In this document: piece after piece, positions 22,080 to 33,889 of the stretch
Numbering within the stretch: position 1 is the first letter of the stretch
Layout of the letters: the number at the start of each line of letters is the position of its first letter
From: Zygnema cylindricum
Lineage: Eukaryota > Streptophyta > Zygnematophyceae > Zygnematales > Zygnemataceae
Length of the DNA stretch: 64,000 bases
Assembly: GCA_037447655.1 (NCBI GenBank)
Contig: JBBHKE010001339.1
Span: 57,762 to 121,761, forward strand
Direction of reading: 5' to 3'
Made by a program: the position numbers and the translations under genes
The notes under the pieces: model-generated
Seen by the model: the letters and a program-made list of their open reading frames with translations, nothing else
Databases searched by the model: none
Told to the model about the DNA's origin: nothing

Positions 22080-25000
22080 AAACTCTTGATATTCCGTCAA
22101 TGCGCTGTACGAGACACTTCGCGCATAGTACATCCACGTGGGTATGTCACGTCACGTCATCATTCCGAGTCGAATGCATGTCGGTGCGACGGTGGAGCTA
22201 TTTTGTCCGCCGCAGGGTTTGTCGCCGCATTGATGGTAGGTGGGATTGATGTCGGTAGACTTTGTCGGTTTGTGTGTCCGACACTTGACGGCAGATGTAC
22301 GTCTATGGACCAGGTGAAATTGTGGGAGTAACGACAGAAAATGTCTATGATAATATCCACTTGACATGCTGCGGATATTTTGGAACTTGATCTATTTTGT
22401 AGTTGTTCTACATGACAAAATTATCAAAATAAATAGAACTGCGTTATCTCTAGGAAATTGCAAGTGGATTCTTAAATCTGTCGGTAGTGGTGCTCGAAAG
22501 CCTAGGTTTTGACCTACCTGATCCGTAAATGCAAGCTTACGGAATCCAGGGTAACTGCGAGACACGTTGCTTGACTTCAGGGGAAATTCTTTGTCTGGTT
22601 CGGCAGTCCAGGTGAGCTTTTGGCATTTTACGCAAATCGCGGTTTTAAACGTACGCATGCCACGAAGGATTATTTTCGTCCACTCGACGGTTTCTAAGGG
22701 CAGCGAAAAGTTTATTCGCCGTAGTAAGAAAATCTTCTGTGCGTCCTCGGTTCTTTTTTTGGGTGACCGTCGGAAATCCAATGGCGCGATTTCCTAGAAG
22801 GGCTTCCACGGCAAAAGCTGCTTCCCGCTTTGGGCGATGTTTCGAAACAGTCGTAGGGTCGGCTAAGTAGCAGCAGAATTTGATTGAGATACGGTTTTTT
22901 TGTCTTTTCTCCTATGAAGTACTCCAAAAAGTACCTGAGTATCTGATCGTACTCTAAAAAGTACGATCAGATCGCAGCTGGACTTCGAGGCGGTTGGAAA
23001 TGGAGCAATGAGATATCGACAGCTGTCATAGGTCAAAATGACGAAGGTTAAAACTTAAAAGGAAAGTAGGGAAACCTGTTTATGAGAACTGACGCCTCTC
23101 GTGATGTCTTTTTATCATATATCCCCTTTACATTCTCAATCTAGGGTATTTCTGGCTCCCGTATTTTTTTCACTGTTTAAAATCCACTCTAACTCGCATC
23201 CGGGCCCCATTAGTCACCCGGCGGATGTTGCAAAAATCCATACACTCACGAAATAGTGTTGATGCCAGCTCAGCGTATAAGCTACAAAGTCGACACACAG
23301 GTTGGCGCTAAGTGCCTAAATTAATGTTAATGGTTTTTTTTTTATCTCCACAGAAAAGTCGCGTACCACTAATTTAGCGCTCACTCAATTTATTCCTTGA
23401 CGCTAATTACGATTGGGCGGTGCACTGTAGCGATATTCGCACTCGAATTATTTATTAACTCCAATAAATGGTCACGGTGTAATGTAATCGTACGGAAAAC
23501 AAAAACAATGAAAGCTACGCGACAAATAGCTATGTTTTCATGACGGGAGCCGACTTCGTAACTTACGTTTGAGGGAACTCGATGACGTAATAACTACGCT
23601 TTTATTGTCCGGTTACTTAACCGGCATCGCTGCTGTACGGATGACACGTTTTTTTTACAGTGCCGGAATATGCGCCGTTTCGCGTTCGCGTAAATGCTAT
23701 CGCTGTACGGTAGACTAGCCTGGCTAGAACTGCAATATTCCCCATTATTCCCTATCGCCATTTGTGCGGAGTAGTTTTTTCTATTTTTATTATACCGGTT
23801 TGTTTACGAATGCCAAGGATTTGCTGGACCGCGCAACTCGCAAAATCTTCTGCAGCCGCTTTGCGCCAATGAGCGGTGAGAAGTCATTTGTCGGGACGCA
23901 CGGGTCAATGGACAAGCACTTTTGTCCTTTGTGACAGATGACAGTTCTAGAGAGACCTCCTAAGATTTGTCGCTTCTGCCCAGCTGTCCAAACGCTTGGC
24001 TCGGGTAGGTGCAGTGGAGGTACATCTGGAACAGAATTAGATAGAGCCGTTGATAAAGGGCTTTCGTACCTGCCTCGTTTTTTAGAGTGGATCGAACTTA
24101 GGGCGGCATAGAAAGGGGGTCTTGGCAGGACTCTGGGCAGCAAACTGCCGTTCAGATGAAAATCTAACGGTTGTATCTGCTCTTGGTTTTGTGGAAGACA
24201 ACGTTAGAAAGTACAGTACTGGGTTTCAACTTTCAAGTCTACACGCGAACTCCTGTAGATGCTTTGCGAAAAGATTCAGTTAGGGTTTCGGAAATTTGGA
24301 CCAGCAACAGTAAAACCGGTCGCTAGTCGGCGATGTAGGCTTCGCCGGCCAATGAGAAACGAAGAGGAGACGGCACCCACGTGGAGAAACCAGAGGCGTG
24401 GAAATGACGCAGTTACGGCAGGGTAATTGATTGGCCCATATCTGACGTACGTAATCGCATCGAATGAATAACACGGCAGCGACTTTTTAAGTGACGCCTT
24501 TGAATTAGGCGACACGTCTGTTCAGCGCAGCGTGCTCAGGGACAGTTTTTGTGGTTTTTTGCTGGAGGCATTTTCTGTGGGTCGGCTCGATAAATTGAAA
24601 GTCCACCACAAGCAGACAAAACTGTATAATAGATTTACTGACTTTTTTTGTACTTCAACTTGCATTCAATAACGGAAAAATCGTCATTTTGCAATACGGC
24701 AAGGATTCCGTATATACGTCCCAAAAATGAGGACTAGACGGTGCGCTTGCTTGTCTTCATATTATAAACTTTTGTCGTTTTGGGGTTAAACGAATCAGGC
24801 AGGTACAAAACTACGACGCTTGTCAATATTTGCACTGCATCAGGAACTAATAACAGACACGTGGCGGGTCATACGGGGCGGTAAAATCAGGACAGGAAGA
24901 TAACTACTCAAGTTGTGGAAAACTTCTTTCGTACAGAAAATTATAGTATTTTGTTTTATTGCCCAATTGTCGCTGAAAACAATTATGACGGATCTTATCG

Positions 25001-26620
25001 ATAAGGACGGGAATCGTACTCTTTCAGCATCAATTGTTAGAGCGTTGTTCCATTAGGCGGTCTCAGTAAACGTCGAAAATTCGTTTACTGGAGCGACCGT
25101 TTCATTGTGACGGGTCAGTAACCGATATTTTATTTGCGTAGCACAGTTTGATTGGTCCACGCAATAAATAAATGCGATTCTGGTAATCTTTACAGAATCT
25201 CTGAAAGCAAATTGTGACCACAATTTTTTACCAACGAAGGTAAAAAGTGACTCGTACGACGTATTGAATAGAATCTGTACTGACGGACGAAACCAGTATA
25301 TGTATATGCGACGTGTAAGCACCTGGTCGCGCGGTCGTCGTGGATATTTGTTCTTTTTTCCACGAGGCACGATGTTATTCGTTCAGGCGCTTAGTATTGA
25401 CCTACCCCGGGTCACTTGTTGCTAACTAAAAGTGTCAGACGATGGCGTATCCAATTATGCATCCGACGGTCCACATTTACGCCCATTAACGTGGAGAATC
25501 AAATCCCTAATTCAGCAGGCTTGTTTTTCTGACAATTTTTTTTTTTTGGTACGGCAATGTACAAAACAATACGGTTTTCTGTAAACAACGGCATTTTTCC
25601 CCTAATGGAACCTCACCCTTATTTTGTCGCAACGAATAATTTTGTCGCGCTGGACGTGAAAAATGAATTATCGTACCACCTTTCGTTAGAATCGAGGGTG
25701 CATGTGCCGATGCGTATCTCGCCTTTGTCTTTTATGATGCAACTGTACTTGCTCGCGTAAAGTGCTTCAAATCGTTTGAAATCGCACCTCTAGTCAAGTG
25801 CCAGCGCAGCACTGATTGGCGATTCAGAGTGACCATAAACTTCTGCCGCCGGCTTTTTTACTTAGCCGCACAGTCTGGTCCCAGACAAAAAAAGACAGAC
25901 GGCCTAAAAAAGAGAGACTTCTACGTGACGGATCGCCGTTGATATTCTCGATGGACGATCCGGAGAGTTTCGCTGTCGGAGATCCATTAGGACATGGTCA
26001 ACTACTTAGGGGACATACCGGTGTGAAATCTAATTTACCATTTTTGTCGCGTATAGAAGATTCTTCGTACAGTCATTTCTGCCTTTCTGGTGTCAATATG
26101 ACATTTTAGAAATCGCATTCAGGTTCGCCATTATTTCTGTGACAATTGTAGAAATTTGGCGTCACTGTTTGCGACAGTTCAAACTTCAAAGCTACTTTTT
26201 TCTGTACGGAAGTAGTACAGTCGAAATATTCGCCGCCGCAGAGTGTCCAATAAGAACGAACAAAAGGAAAGTAAAAGGAAGCTGCAAGGAAGCTGCCTAA
26301 AAAATTAAATGTTCCCGCCATGATTTCCTGAATCTATTTTTCCCATGGGGATGCCCCTTTACTAATTTATTTGTCATAATTATTAATTAAAATGAACTGG
26401 TCATAAATCGCAACCTTAAACCAATAAATAAACAAGCTTGAAATCTATATCAAATTGTATTTAAAAAAAATGAGAAAAAACAAGTACAGTACTAGTATTC
26501 ACACTAATAGCGACACACGGTGTACTTGCTACAGTACTGTACTCTTTAGATGAATCGTACCTCCGAAGATTTTTTACCTGTTCGTAGATAAAAGTCCCGT
26601 GGTACGAATGTCCATGGCGC
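22080..26620. other. Unclassified low-copy island, no recognised gene
   Basis: About 4.5 kb that mostly does not match the element families around it, with more CpG and TACGG words than flanking DNA. Several moderate open frames occur on the minus strand (22,781-22,392; 24,143-23,790; 25,370-25,053), but none has a motif I recognise. Isolated element ends are present: a family A right end near 23,401-23,424 and a family G right end at about 25,600-25,617 (GGAACCTCACCC then TTA). It could be a decayed autonomous element or unique spacer. Confidence 0.35.
22941..22972. repeat. Perfect 12-bp stem hairpin
   Basis: ATCTGATCGTAC and its exact complement GTACGATCAGAT are separated by the 8-base loop TCTAAAAA. 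No T-run typical of a pol III terminator follows. It may be a short inverted repeat of a decayed element. Confidence 0.8.
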
Positions 26621-26647
26621 AATCACACTGCCCATCGTTACTACCGT

Positions 26648-27590
26648 AGCGTTAAGGACTTTCTAGTATTAGTGCGGAATAGAAGTATAAAATACCAATG
26701 TAATTTGAAGGGACGTGGCAGATTGTAATCCGCTTCCTTCAATAGTGTCGTGTGAACTTTGTTTCCTGATTTTCGGGCAGAAAAAGTCACGACCGACTAA
26801 GTGTCGTTAGCGCTATAATATCGACGGGCAGTGTACGTCCACGACTTCGAATTTTCCGGTATTTGCGGGACGTGGAACGAAGGAGATTTTATTTCCAAAA
26901 AGTGCAATGGCTAACCCCATTTAGGTACGGCAGGATCGAAATGTACGGATTGTTCATGACCATTGACACTTTGACAGCATAGAGGTTTCGTTCGTACTAT
27001 GCGCACGCATGAAACGCCCAAAAAATAATGAATGCGCAAAGGACAAAATTCAAAAGTTTATGAAATGCGTTGACCGAATTTGACTTCATACTAAAATAAA
27101 AAATAGAAAACATTTATTCAAAAGTACTACTACAACATAGGGTATGAGCCCATGTCATAGTTCAAAAGTAGGCGTTTTTATGGTAGGCCTTTGGTCGGCG
27201 CCTTTATCGTAAGTTGTGTTATGGGCTTTTCATGTGATCTTCTTAGATCGCTACTTTGATCAGCGACCGCCCGATCGCCTGAATCTGACGGTGCAAATAA
27301 TTTTTTTTGGTCCAAATGTTTTAATTGGTCCAAATAGGTCCGAATACAATATGGGTCTTAAGGTCATATTGTATGATTTGCATACAATAGGCATATTGTA
27401 TGGGCCTACTTTCACCTAATTTTGAACTATGCCCCATGTATTAAAGTACCGGGGATTTTTTTTGCACGAGGGAGAGACCGAGAGTACTCTCTATTTTTTT
27501 CATTGCCCGTCACGCTCATGTACGGAAAAAAATTGAAGTTAATCAAATTTAACTCAAAAAAAGATTACGTTAATATTGGTACTGTTTAAC
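26648..27590. repeat. Segmental repeat S, copy 1 (interrupted by element D2)
   Basis: Starts at GGACTTTCTAGTATTAG and carries CTTCAATAGTG, GTGAACTTTGTTTCCTGATTTTC, CAGTGTACGTCCACGACTTCG and AACGCCCAAAAAATAATGAA, then ACTACAACATAGGGTATG and GAGGGAGAGACCGAGAGTAC. The same order occurs at 30,353-31,530. Copy 1 has D2 inserted; copy 2 has a family A element instead. Confidence 0.85.
27156..27431. mobile_element. Family D element, copy D2 (276 bp)
   Basis: Termini CATAGTTCAAAAGTAGG and CCTAATTTTGAACTATG flanked by GCCCATGT (27,148-27,155) and CCCCATGT (27,432-27,439). The paralogous sequence near 31,356 reads GTGCCCATGTATTAAAG with a single copy of this octamer and no element. That is an empty site proving the 8-bp target duplication. 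Confidence 0.93.
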
Positions 27591-28173
27591 TACACCTTGA
27601 ATCGTTATTAGCGTATAGAAATTATTAGTGTAAAGAAAAAATTAGCGTCATTCATTCTAATTTAGTGCCAAGAGACGTGGCAGATTATGGTCCACGTCCT
27701 TAAATAGTGTAATTTATCCGGGATGAAATTATTAACACTATATTACGTAGACGTACAAAATCTGTCAGTCTGTATAGTTTTGACGCCATTATGACGTTAG
27801 TACTATTTGTCGCGCTGAATTTCAGCTAATGTTCACACTGACGACGATGCTGTCGACGGACGAGAGTTATGCGAACGGATTTTTTTCGATGTGATTGATT
27901 TCTTGTTTAGCGCGATTTCACTTGTGAGCGCGATTCTATTAAATCATTATTTGCACCTTTTTACTTATAAAAGTACAATTCTGCACGGTCGGACGTCGTC
28001 CGTACTCCACACTATTTAAAACGAACCTATATTATAATTTGTTATGCTAATTAAACATCACCTTAAATAGCATAATGAAAAAATTAGAATCATTTACTCT
28101 ATTTAACGTGATAGAGGCAACATTTAGGGCGACCGAATTAGCGTTACGTACTCTAATTACGTTAGGCGGTGTA
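27591..28173. mobile_element. MITE family A, composite copy A4
   Basis: Left terminus TACACCTTGAATCGTTATTAG. Right terminus TAATTACGTTAGGCGGTGTA ends at 28,173. The left 120 bp match copy A3 inverted, while the right part (GTCGACGGACGAGAGTTATGC onward) matches 39,870-40,259, so the copy looks like a fusion of two subfamilies. Boundaries are provisional. Confidence 0.6.
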
Positions 28174-28176
28174 TTG

Positions 28177-29472
28177 TACACTGTCAATCGCTATTAGAGT
28201 AAATGAATAAATAGCGTAAAAAAAAGATTAGTGTTAGGGTGAAGTTCCATCATACGTTTTTGTAATTGTACGGCAAACTCTACGGACTGGGTCGATTGAG
28301 TCGAAGTTCCATCACGTAGAGTCTGTAAGCCACGTGTTCTAAATTGACTCGCGCCACGCAAGCTACGATCCGATATTTAATATCTTTCAGATTTTTAGCA
28401 CCGACAAACTTAACTTCAAATCTTGACTTGCGTACCATGTACCTGCGTACGAAGTAATCATACGACAAAACTGTTATACATTTTGCAGACGCCAGTCTGT
28501 ACGCCAACTCATTTTTTAGGGTTGAAATTTTCGAACATAACGAACGTCCTCTCATATAAATAGTGTGACGAACAAAAGTTAACGAAAATAGCGTGCTGAA
28601 GGAATGTTACGAAATTTCGTTTTCATTTTCGGTTGTATTTTGGAAACCGCGTGTCATGTGCAAATCTTAAGATTTTTCGTTGGTTTTCCATCATGACACG
28701 TAGCTTAACTGTCCACCGTGTCACAGGTTTTTTTTGTTATGTATATGCCAACCCACCCCTTCGAGGTGGGTTGAGTGTAACAGAGAAAATTGAAGTGAAC
28801 TCCTCGCAGATGAACATCCGACGGCCAGTATTACCTCCAATACCTTCGGAGAGTATCGGCAAGATTCTCTGTAATGTTGTTTTTCGTATAAAAACAAAAT
28901 AGGCGGTACGATTTGGTACGGAGAGTCGCGGATTTCTGTAAAAAACGCCACTTTTCGCTTGATGGAACTTCACCCTTATTAACACTAATCGGGATTTTTT
29001 TATTTTTTTTAAATATATATATATTAATTAATCACTAACTGTAATTTGGGTTGTCCTGAATAATAAATACCCGCCCTTTCGGTGTCTACTGTAATATGTG
29101 TATCCGTACAAAAGCTGACAATTCGTACGCTGTCGCGCTGTTCACACGGTCGACGGACGAACATATGAGAACATAATTTTAATTGATGAGTTTGCATCTC
29201 TTTCTTCCAGTGCACATTCACATGTGTGCGCAATAATGTTAAGTGTCTTTTTATGCCTATGTAATTCAAAAAGTACCATTTCACACGGAGATACCTTGTC
29301 TGTACGCCACACTTTTTCCATCGTAGTGTACTTCCATTATTAACCCTAATTGAAAAAAAAACCTAATTAGAATAATGGAAAAAATATAATTATGGATTGT
29401 ATTTCAGGTTGTTTTTTATGAAAAAGGGCACCGAATTAGCGTTATTTAGTCTAATAGCGATTGGCGGTGTAC
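28177..29472. mobile_element. MITE family A, copy A6, carrying a nested family G element
   Basis: Termini TACACTGTCAATCGCTATTAG and CTAATAGCGATTGGCGGTGTA. It is the sister of 40,269-41,362: both share TTAACACTAATCGGGATTTTT and CCTGAATAATAAATACCCGCCC in the same positions. The family G element 28,237-28,975 is nested here and absent from the sister. Confidence 0.85.
28237..28975. mobile_element. Family G element (PIF/Harbinger type), reference copy G3
   Basis: Terminal inverted repeats GGGTGAAGTTCCATCA and TGATGGAACTTCACCC, flanked by TTA at 28,234-28,236 and 28,976-28,978. The equivalent point of the sister element near 40,863-40,872 reads GGGTTATTAACAC with one TTA and no G element. A TTA duplication with GGG-starting termini is the hallmark of PIF/Harbinger MITEs. 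The interior is non-coding. Confidence 0.9.
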
Positions 29473-29475
29473 TGT

Positions 29476-30353
29476 ACACCGCGAATCGTAGTTAGAGTAA
29501 TGAAAAAATTAGAGTACAAAAACTAATAAAATAAATTAGAGTAATGAACGCTAATTTATGTGATAGAGCTGTCTTCAACTATGAAGTTTACTCAATTTAC
29601 GGTTCTCTAATTTGGCACCTAATATCCTCTACTGTAAATAAGGTATTCGTACAAAATTTGGCAAAACGTACAGTTTATCGTCACTATGACGTTTGCACTA
29701 CGCGGTTTGTTAAAACGCAGTTACATGATAACGGCCTGTATTAAATTATTATTTGTACTTTTGTACTTAATAAAGTACAATTTTCATGGTTGTTCAAATC
29801 GCGCGATTTTTTCCTTTTTTCCGATTAAAACGTATAATTCGTGACTTTTGAATAAATCGGAAAAAAACGCGATGTACTTTCTGTCCGGTAAACTGAACGG
29901 ATAATTTACGGAAACTGTACGGTATGTACAATAATTGTACGGTTTTGTACCCAAAATTACGGAATTTGACAAAAAGATACGTTGCACTTCGTAGTACTTT
30001 CTGTCCGGTAAACTGAACAGAAATCTAACGGGAAACGTACGGAATTGTACCAACATTGTACGGACTATGACGAAAAGGGAACTGTACGAAAAATGTACAA
30101 ACTGCGGGATATGTAAAATTTATTTTTGTTTACATGTACGGAACTGTACGGAAGAAAATTCATTAACGATTTTAACGATTTTTTCAAAAGGTTCAATGCG
30201 TTTGTTACGTATAATTCGTCGCGATTAGATCGTTCGCACGAAACGCCGTGAACAACTATGACAATTTTGCAAGGTCATCATTTACTCTATTTCATGTGAT
30301 AGAGTCGAAATTTCGAGCGACCGAATTAGAGTAATTTACTCTAATTACGATTC
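29476..30353. mobile_element. MITE family A, copy A9, right end truncated
   Basis: Left terminus TACACCGCGAATCGTAGTTAG; the body matches copy A2 in inverse orientation, except for about 460 bp of extra sequence at 29,785-30,260 rich in TGTACGG words. The right terminus stops at ATTACGATTCA, where segmental repeat S copy 2 begins, so the last bases of the inverted repeat are missing. Confidence 0.75.
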
Positions 30354-31530
30354 AGGACTTTCTATAATACCAATATAGTGCGAAGAGACGTGGCAGCTTT
30401 TAGTCCGTTTCCTTCAATAGTGTTGTGTGAACTTTATTTCCTGATTTTCCGCAGAAAAAGTCGCGACCGAAACGAGGGGCAGTGTACGTCCACGACTTCG
30501 AATCTTCCGGTATTTGCGGGACGGTGAACGAGGGAGATTTTATTTCCAAAAAGTGCGATGGTTAACTCATTTAGGTACGGCAGGATCGAAATGTACGGAT
30601 TGTTCATGACCATTGACAGCATAGAGCTTTCGTTCGAACTATGCGCACGCATGAAACGCCCAAAAAATAATGAATGCGCACGGGACAAAATTCAAAAGTA
30701 TATAAAAATGCGTTGACCGAATTTGACTTCATACTAAAATAAAAAATAGAAAACATTTAATAAAAAGTACTACACCGCGAATCGTTATTAGACTTATGTA
30801 CTCTATATCGGCGCCCCAAAATTTTGACATTGATACCCGAAATACAGTGACTGATTCTAATTTATCCGTGACGTTAATTACGGTTCTTGTGAATTAGCAT
30901 CAATGGTGTCACCGTACATAATTATTGAATAGTGTGGTGTACGGATGATGGTTGTTCGTACATCATTGTACTTCGTTAACGAAAATTGTACGAAAATTGT
31001 TGCATTCTTATGTCGGTTACATACAGAACTGCGCTTAGAATTAACTCGTACCTATTTTAGTGTATAAGTATGAACGGCGTAATGATTGTTCATCCGCAAA
31101 CCTAAATTATAATTGTGGATTCATTACAATGGAAGGACGAGACGTGGTACGGATTGTCAGATTTCTACCTATTTTAACGTGTATGTCATGACGGCGGATC
31201 CTGTACACCTAAATCAGCGTAACGAGAAATTACAATTAAACATTTTTTTGACGATGGTATTGATACACAAATTAGCATCAATGACACCGATTTATTATTG
31301 ATACTAATAATTTATATAGTCTAATAACGATTCACGGTGTACTACAACATAGGGTATGTGCCCATGTATTAAAGTACCGGGTTTTTTTGTAGCACGAGGG
31401 AGAGACCGAGAGTACTCGTTATTTTTTTCACTGCCCCTCACGCTCATGTACGGAAAAATTGCAGTGAATCAAATTTAACTAAAAAAAAAAATTACGTTAA
31501 TATTGCTACTGTTTAACTAGCGTTAAGTAC
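30353..31530. repeat. Segmental repeat S, copy 2 (interrupted by family A element)
   Basis: Collinear with 26,648-27,590, starting at GGACTTTCTATAATACC. It carries element A10 where copy 1 has an uninterrupted AAAGTACTACTACAACAT, and it lacks element D2. Confidence 0.85.
30771..31342. mobile_element. MITE family A, copy A10
   Basis: Left terminus TACACCGCGAATCGTTATTAG at 30,771 and right terminus CTAATAACGATTCACGGTGTA ending at 31,341. Copy 1 of the surrounding repeat (27,120-27,140) is the empty site. No coding capacity. Confidence 0.9.
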
Positions 31531-31539
31531 TCTAATGTC

Positions 31540-33880
31540 GAATATTTTTACTTTTTTAGATTGTGTAATGTAGGAAGTGTGTCAGCCCGTAGTATAACTG
31601 CTCATTATTTCGTACAATCATACAAAATAATAGTGAGATAAGGCTGTCGACAGGGGAAATTGAGTGCGTCGCAAGGAAAAGCGTACTCGTATTTGATTCC
31701 AAGTCATAAAGACGAAGGAAAATAGCGAGAACATGTTCTCGCATGTTCAAGCGTCGAATAGGCGAACACAGACTATCGCGGCTACAACATGGGAATGTGT
31801 ATTAGAATTAGCGTTAGGTGTATAAATTAGCTTTAAATTTTAGGCCCTTGATCCCAAAATAGAGTTAATAACATTTTTTTTTTATCTACACTAATTATTT
31901 GCTAATTTCAAAAATATAATTGGCTACATTAGTTCAAATCCAGTAGATGCCTTTGAATAAAAGTTGAACGACTTTCGGATCGTAAAACAATAAATTTGAG
32001 GGTATAGTTGGCTGGACCAATGACGCTAGCTCCAGTTTTTTAAGGTGTTTGATCATAAACTTGTGTTAAAAACACTAATCACAATTTTGTTGACATTGGT
32101 TCTTTAAAGCATTTCAAAGTCGTGTATATCATGAATAATAAGTCTTCTGGTCATTAAAACGATCCTTTACACTAATTTGTTCTTCACTCTACAAACTTTG
32201 ACATTGTACTTTCTCTCACTGAACCTGGCACCTTGCGTAATCGGAATATAAGGGTACAATACGCCCATATCATGAAAAAGCAACAGGAGACCTCGATCAC
32301 TAGACTGTGAATAGGTGGTCGAGTAAAAACATTATTAGCGTGGGGTTTATATTACTGTTATAAATTCGTATTCAGCCAAATGATGTAGCTGTTTTGGATC
32401 GGTTAAAGGATAAGGTCAAGGAACAACTGATTACAATTTTTCACGCTATTTTATGGTCATAGGCAGGCAAGAACAGCATCAAATTAGTGTTGTTAACAGT
32501 AATACCGATCCACAGTGCATTGTACGGACATTGTACACAACGAATTGAGCAGTCATATGATCCCAAGACATATCAAAACATTCGACGACTCTCACGGGAA
32601 ACATTCCAAAAAACTAACGGATGGCTGAAATGCATTTTATCGCTGTCCAATGATCTGTAGACTTAAGTCGATAAAATTTCAGATGGGTTTTTGCAAACCT
32701 ATAGCCAGTATCAATACTTACTGATTAGGTTAGAAACAGACGACTGTCAAAAGACGAAAGGCAACAATCTCGGAGATAGAGTTGTGCACCCCTCTCTCTC
32801 ACCTGCTTCACAATTTTTGTACTTATATTATTTTTGTTTTTGGAAAGCAAAGGAGACCCATTGTAAATTGTTTTGTGTAGATGGATTGTCATGTATTGTC
32901 AATAGGTTCAAACTCAAAAGGAAGATGTGTCTGATGCCCTCATTGTAAAGCTTAGAGGAAAACGTAAACATCGTTTTAAACCCTTAGTTTTTTTTTTTTT
33001 TTTGGTAATACACATTCTCATCACAAGTCAACCATGTTTTCTCACTATTGGAACCTAACCGAAGAAGAAAAGCGTAACAAGCACCGGCATCAAAAGTAAA
33101 AATACATTTTTTGGTTCTATATTCAATAGTGAACTAAATTTGACAGTATTACCGACTGATATGCAAATATAAAGCCATAACTTAAGAAAAAAACAAAAAA
33201 AAAGGTACAACCTTACTAGAACGCACAATGGTAAACCCACACACCATCTCTAACTGAAGTCTTACATGTGAAGCTCCAATAAAGAATATTTCCAAAAAGG
33301 TTATTTTCAGAGAGAAGCGACAACAAGAGTATAGAGAACCAAAAAACAAAAAGGAAAAAAAAGTACATACATAAAAAAAAAGTGGTGGCACCGACTTTAT
33401 TTACAACAATTGCAACTAATCAATTCTTCAAAAAAAATCACAGCTAATAAAACAAAAAAACACATAAAATCCATAGTCACAGCAGTAACTTTAATCAACG
33501 GGCTCGACTTCAAAAACCTAAATTTCAAAATTCTCCTTTAGAAACCTTTTTTCAAAAACCTAATAATCGTAAAAAATACAAAATCCTATCCAAGTTAAAC
33601 GACGACATCGAGTTTCCTAAAAGAGTCAGAAAAAAAACGAAAAGAAGAAATTAACAAATAACGTTCCCCATACAAAAAAAAGGAAAAAAATTTACCAGAG
33701 AATCTCTGAAATCGGTACTGAAACCTCATCCAACAGACGTCAAACCCAAGGGTCTGGAAAAAATCTACGGCCTCCCCCTTCCGATTCCCGCTTGCACATC
33801 CTCCCTCTCTTTCACTCCCTTTTCCCCCCCCTTTAAATACCCTAAAAAACCCACTTGCAAATACGCTTACACATTCCTTT
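31540..33880. other. AT-rich intergenic DNA downstream of the fucosyltransferase gene
   Basis: No gene recognised. Isolated ATTAGCGTT and CAGTGCATTGTA words near 31,800 and 32,510 look like decayed family A ends. From 33,000 to 33,880 the sequence is A-rich. It is downstream of the minus-strand gene ending at 33,890 and should include its 3' untranslated region. Confidence 0.45.
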
Positions 33881-33889
33881 CACGTCCCT

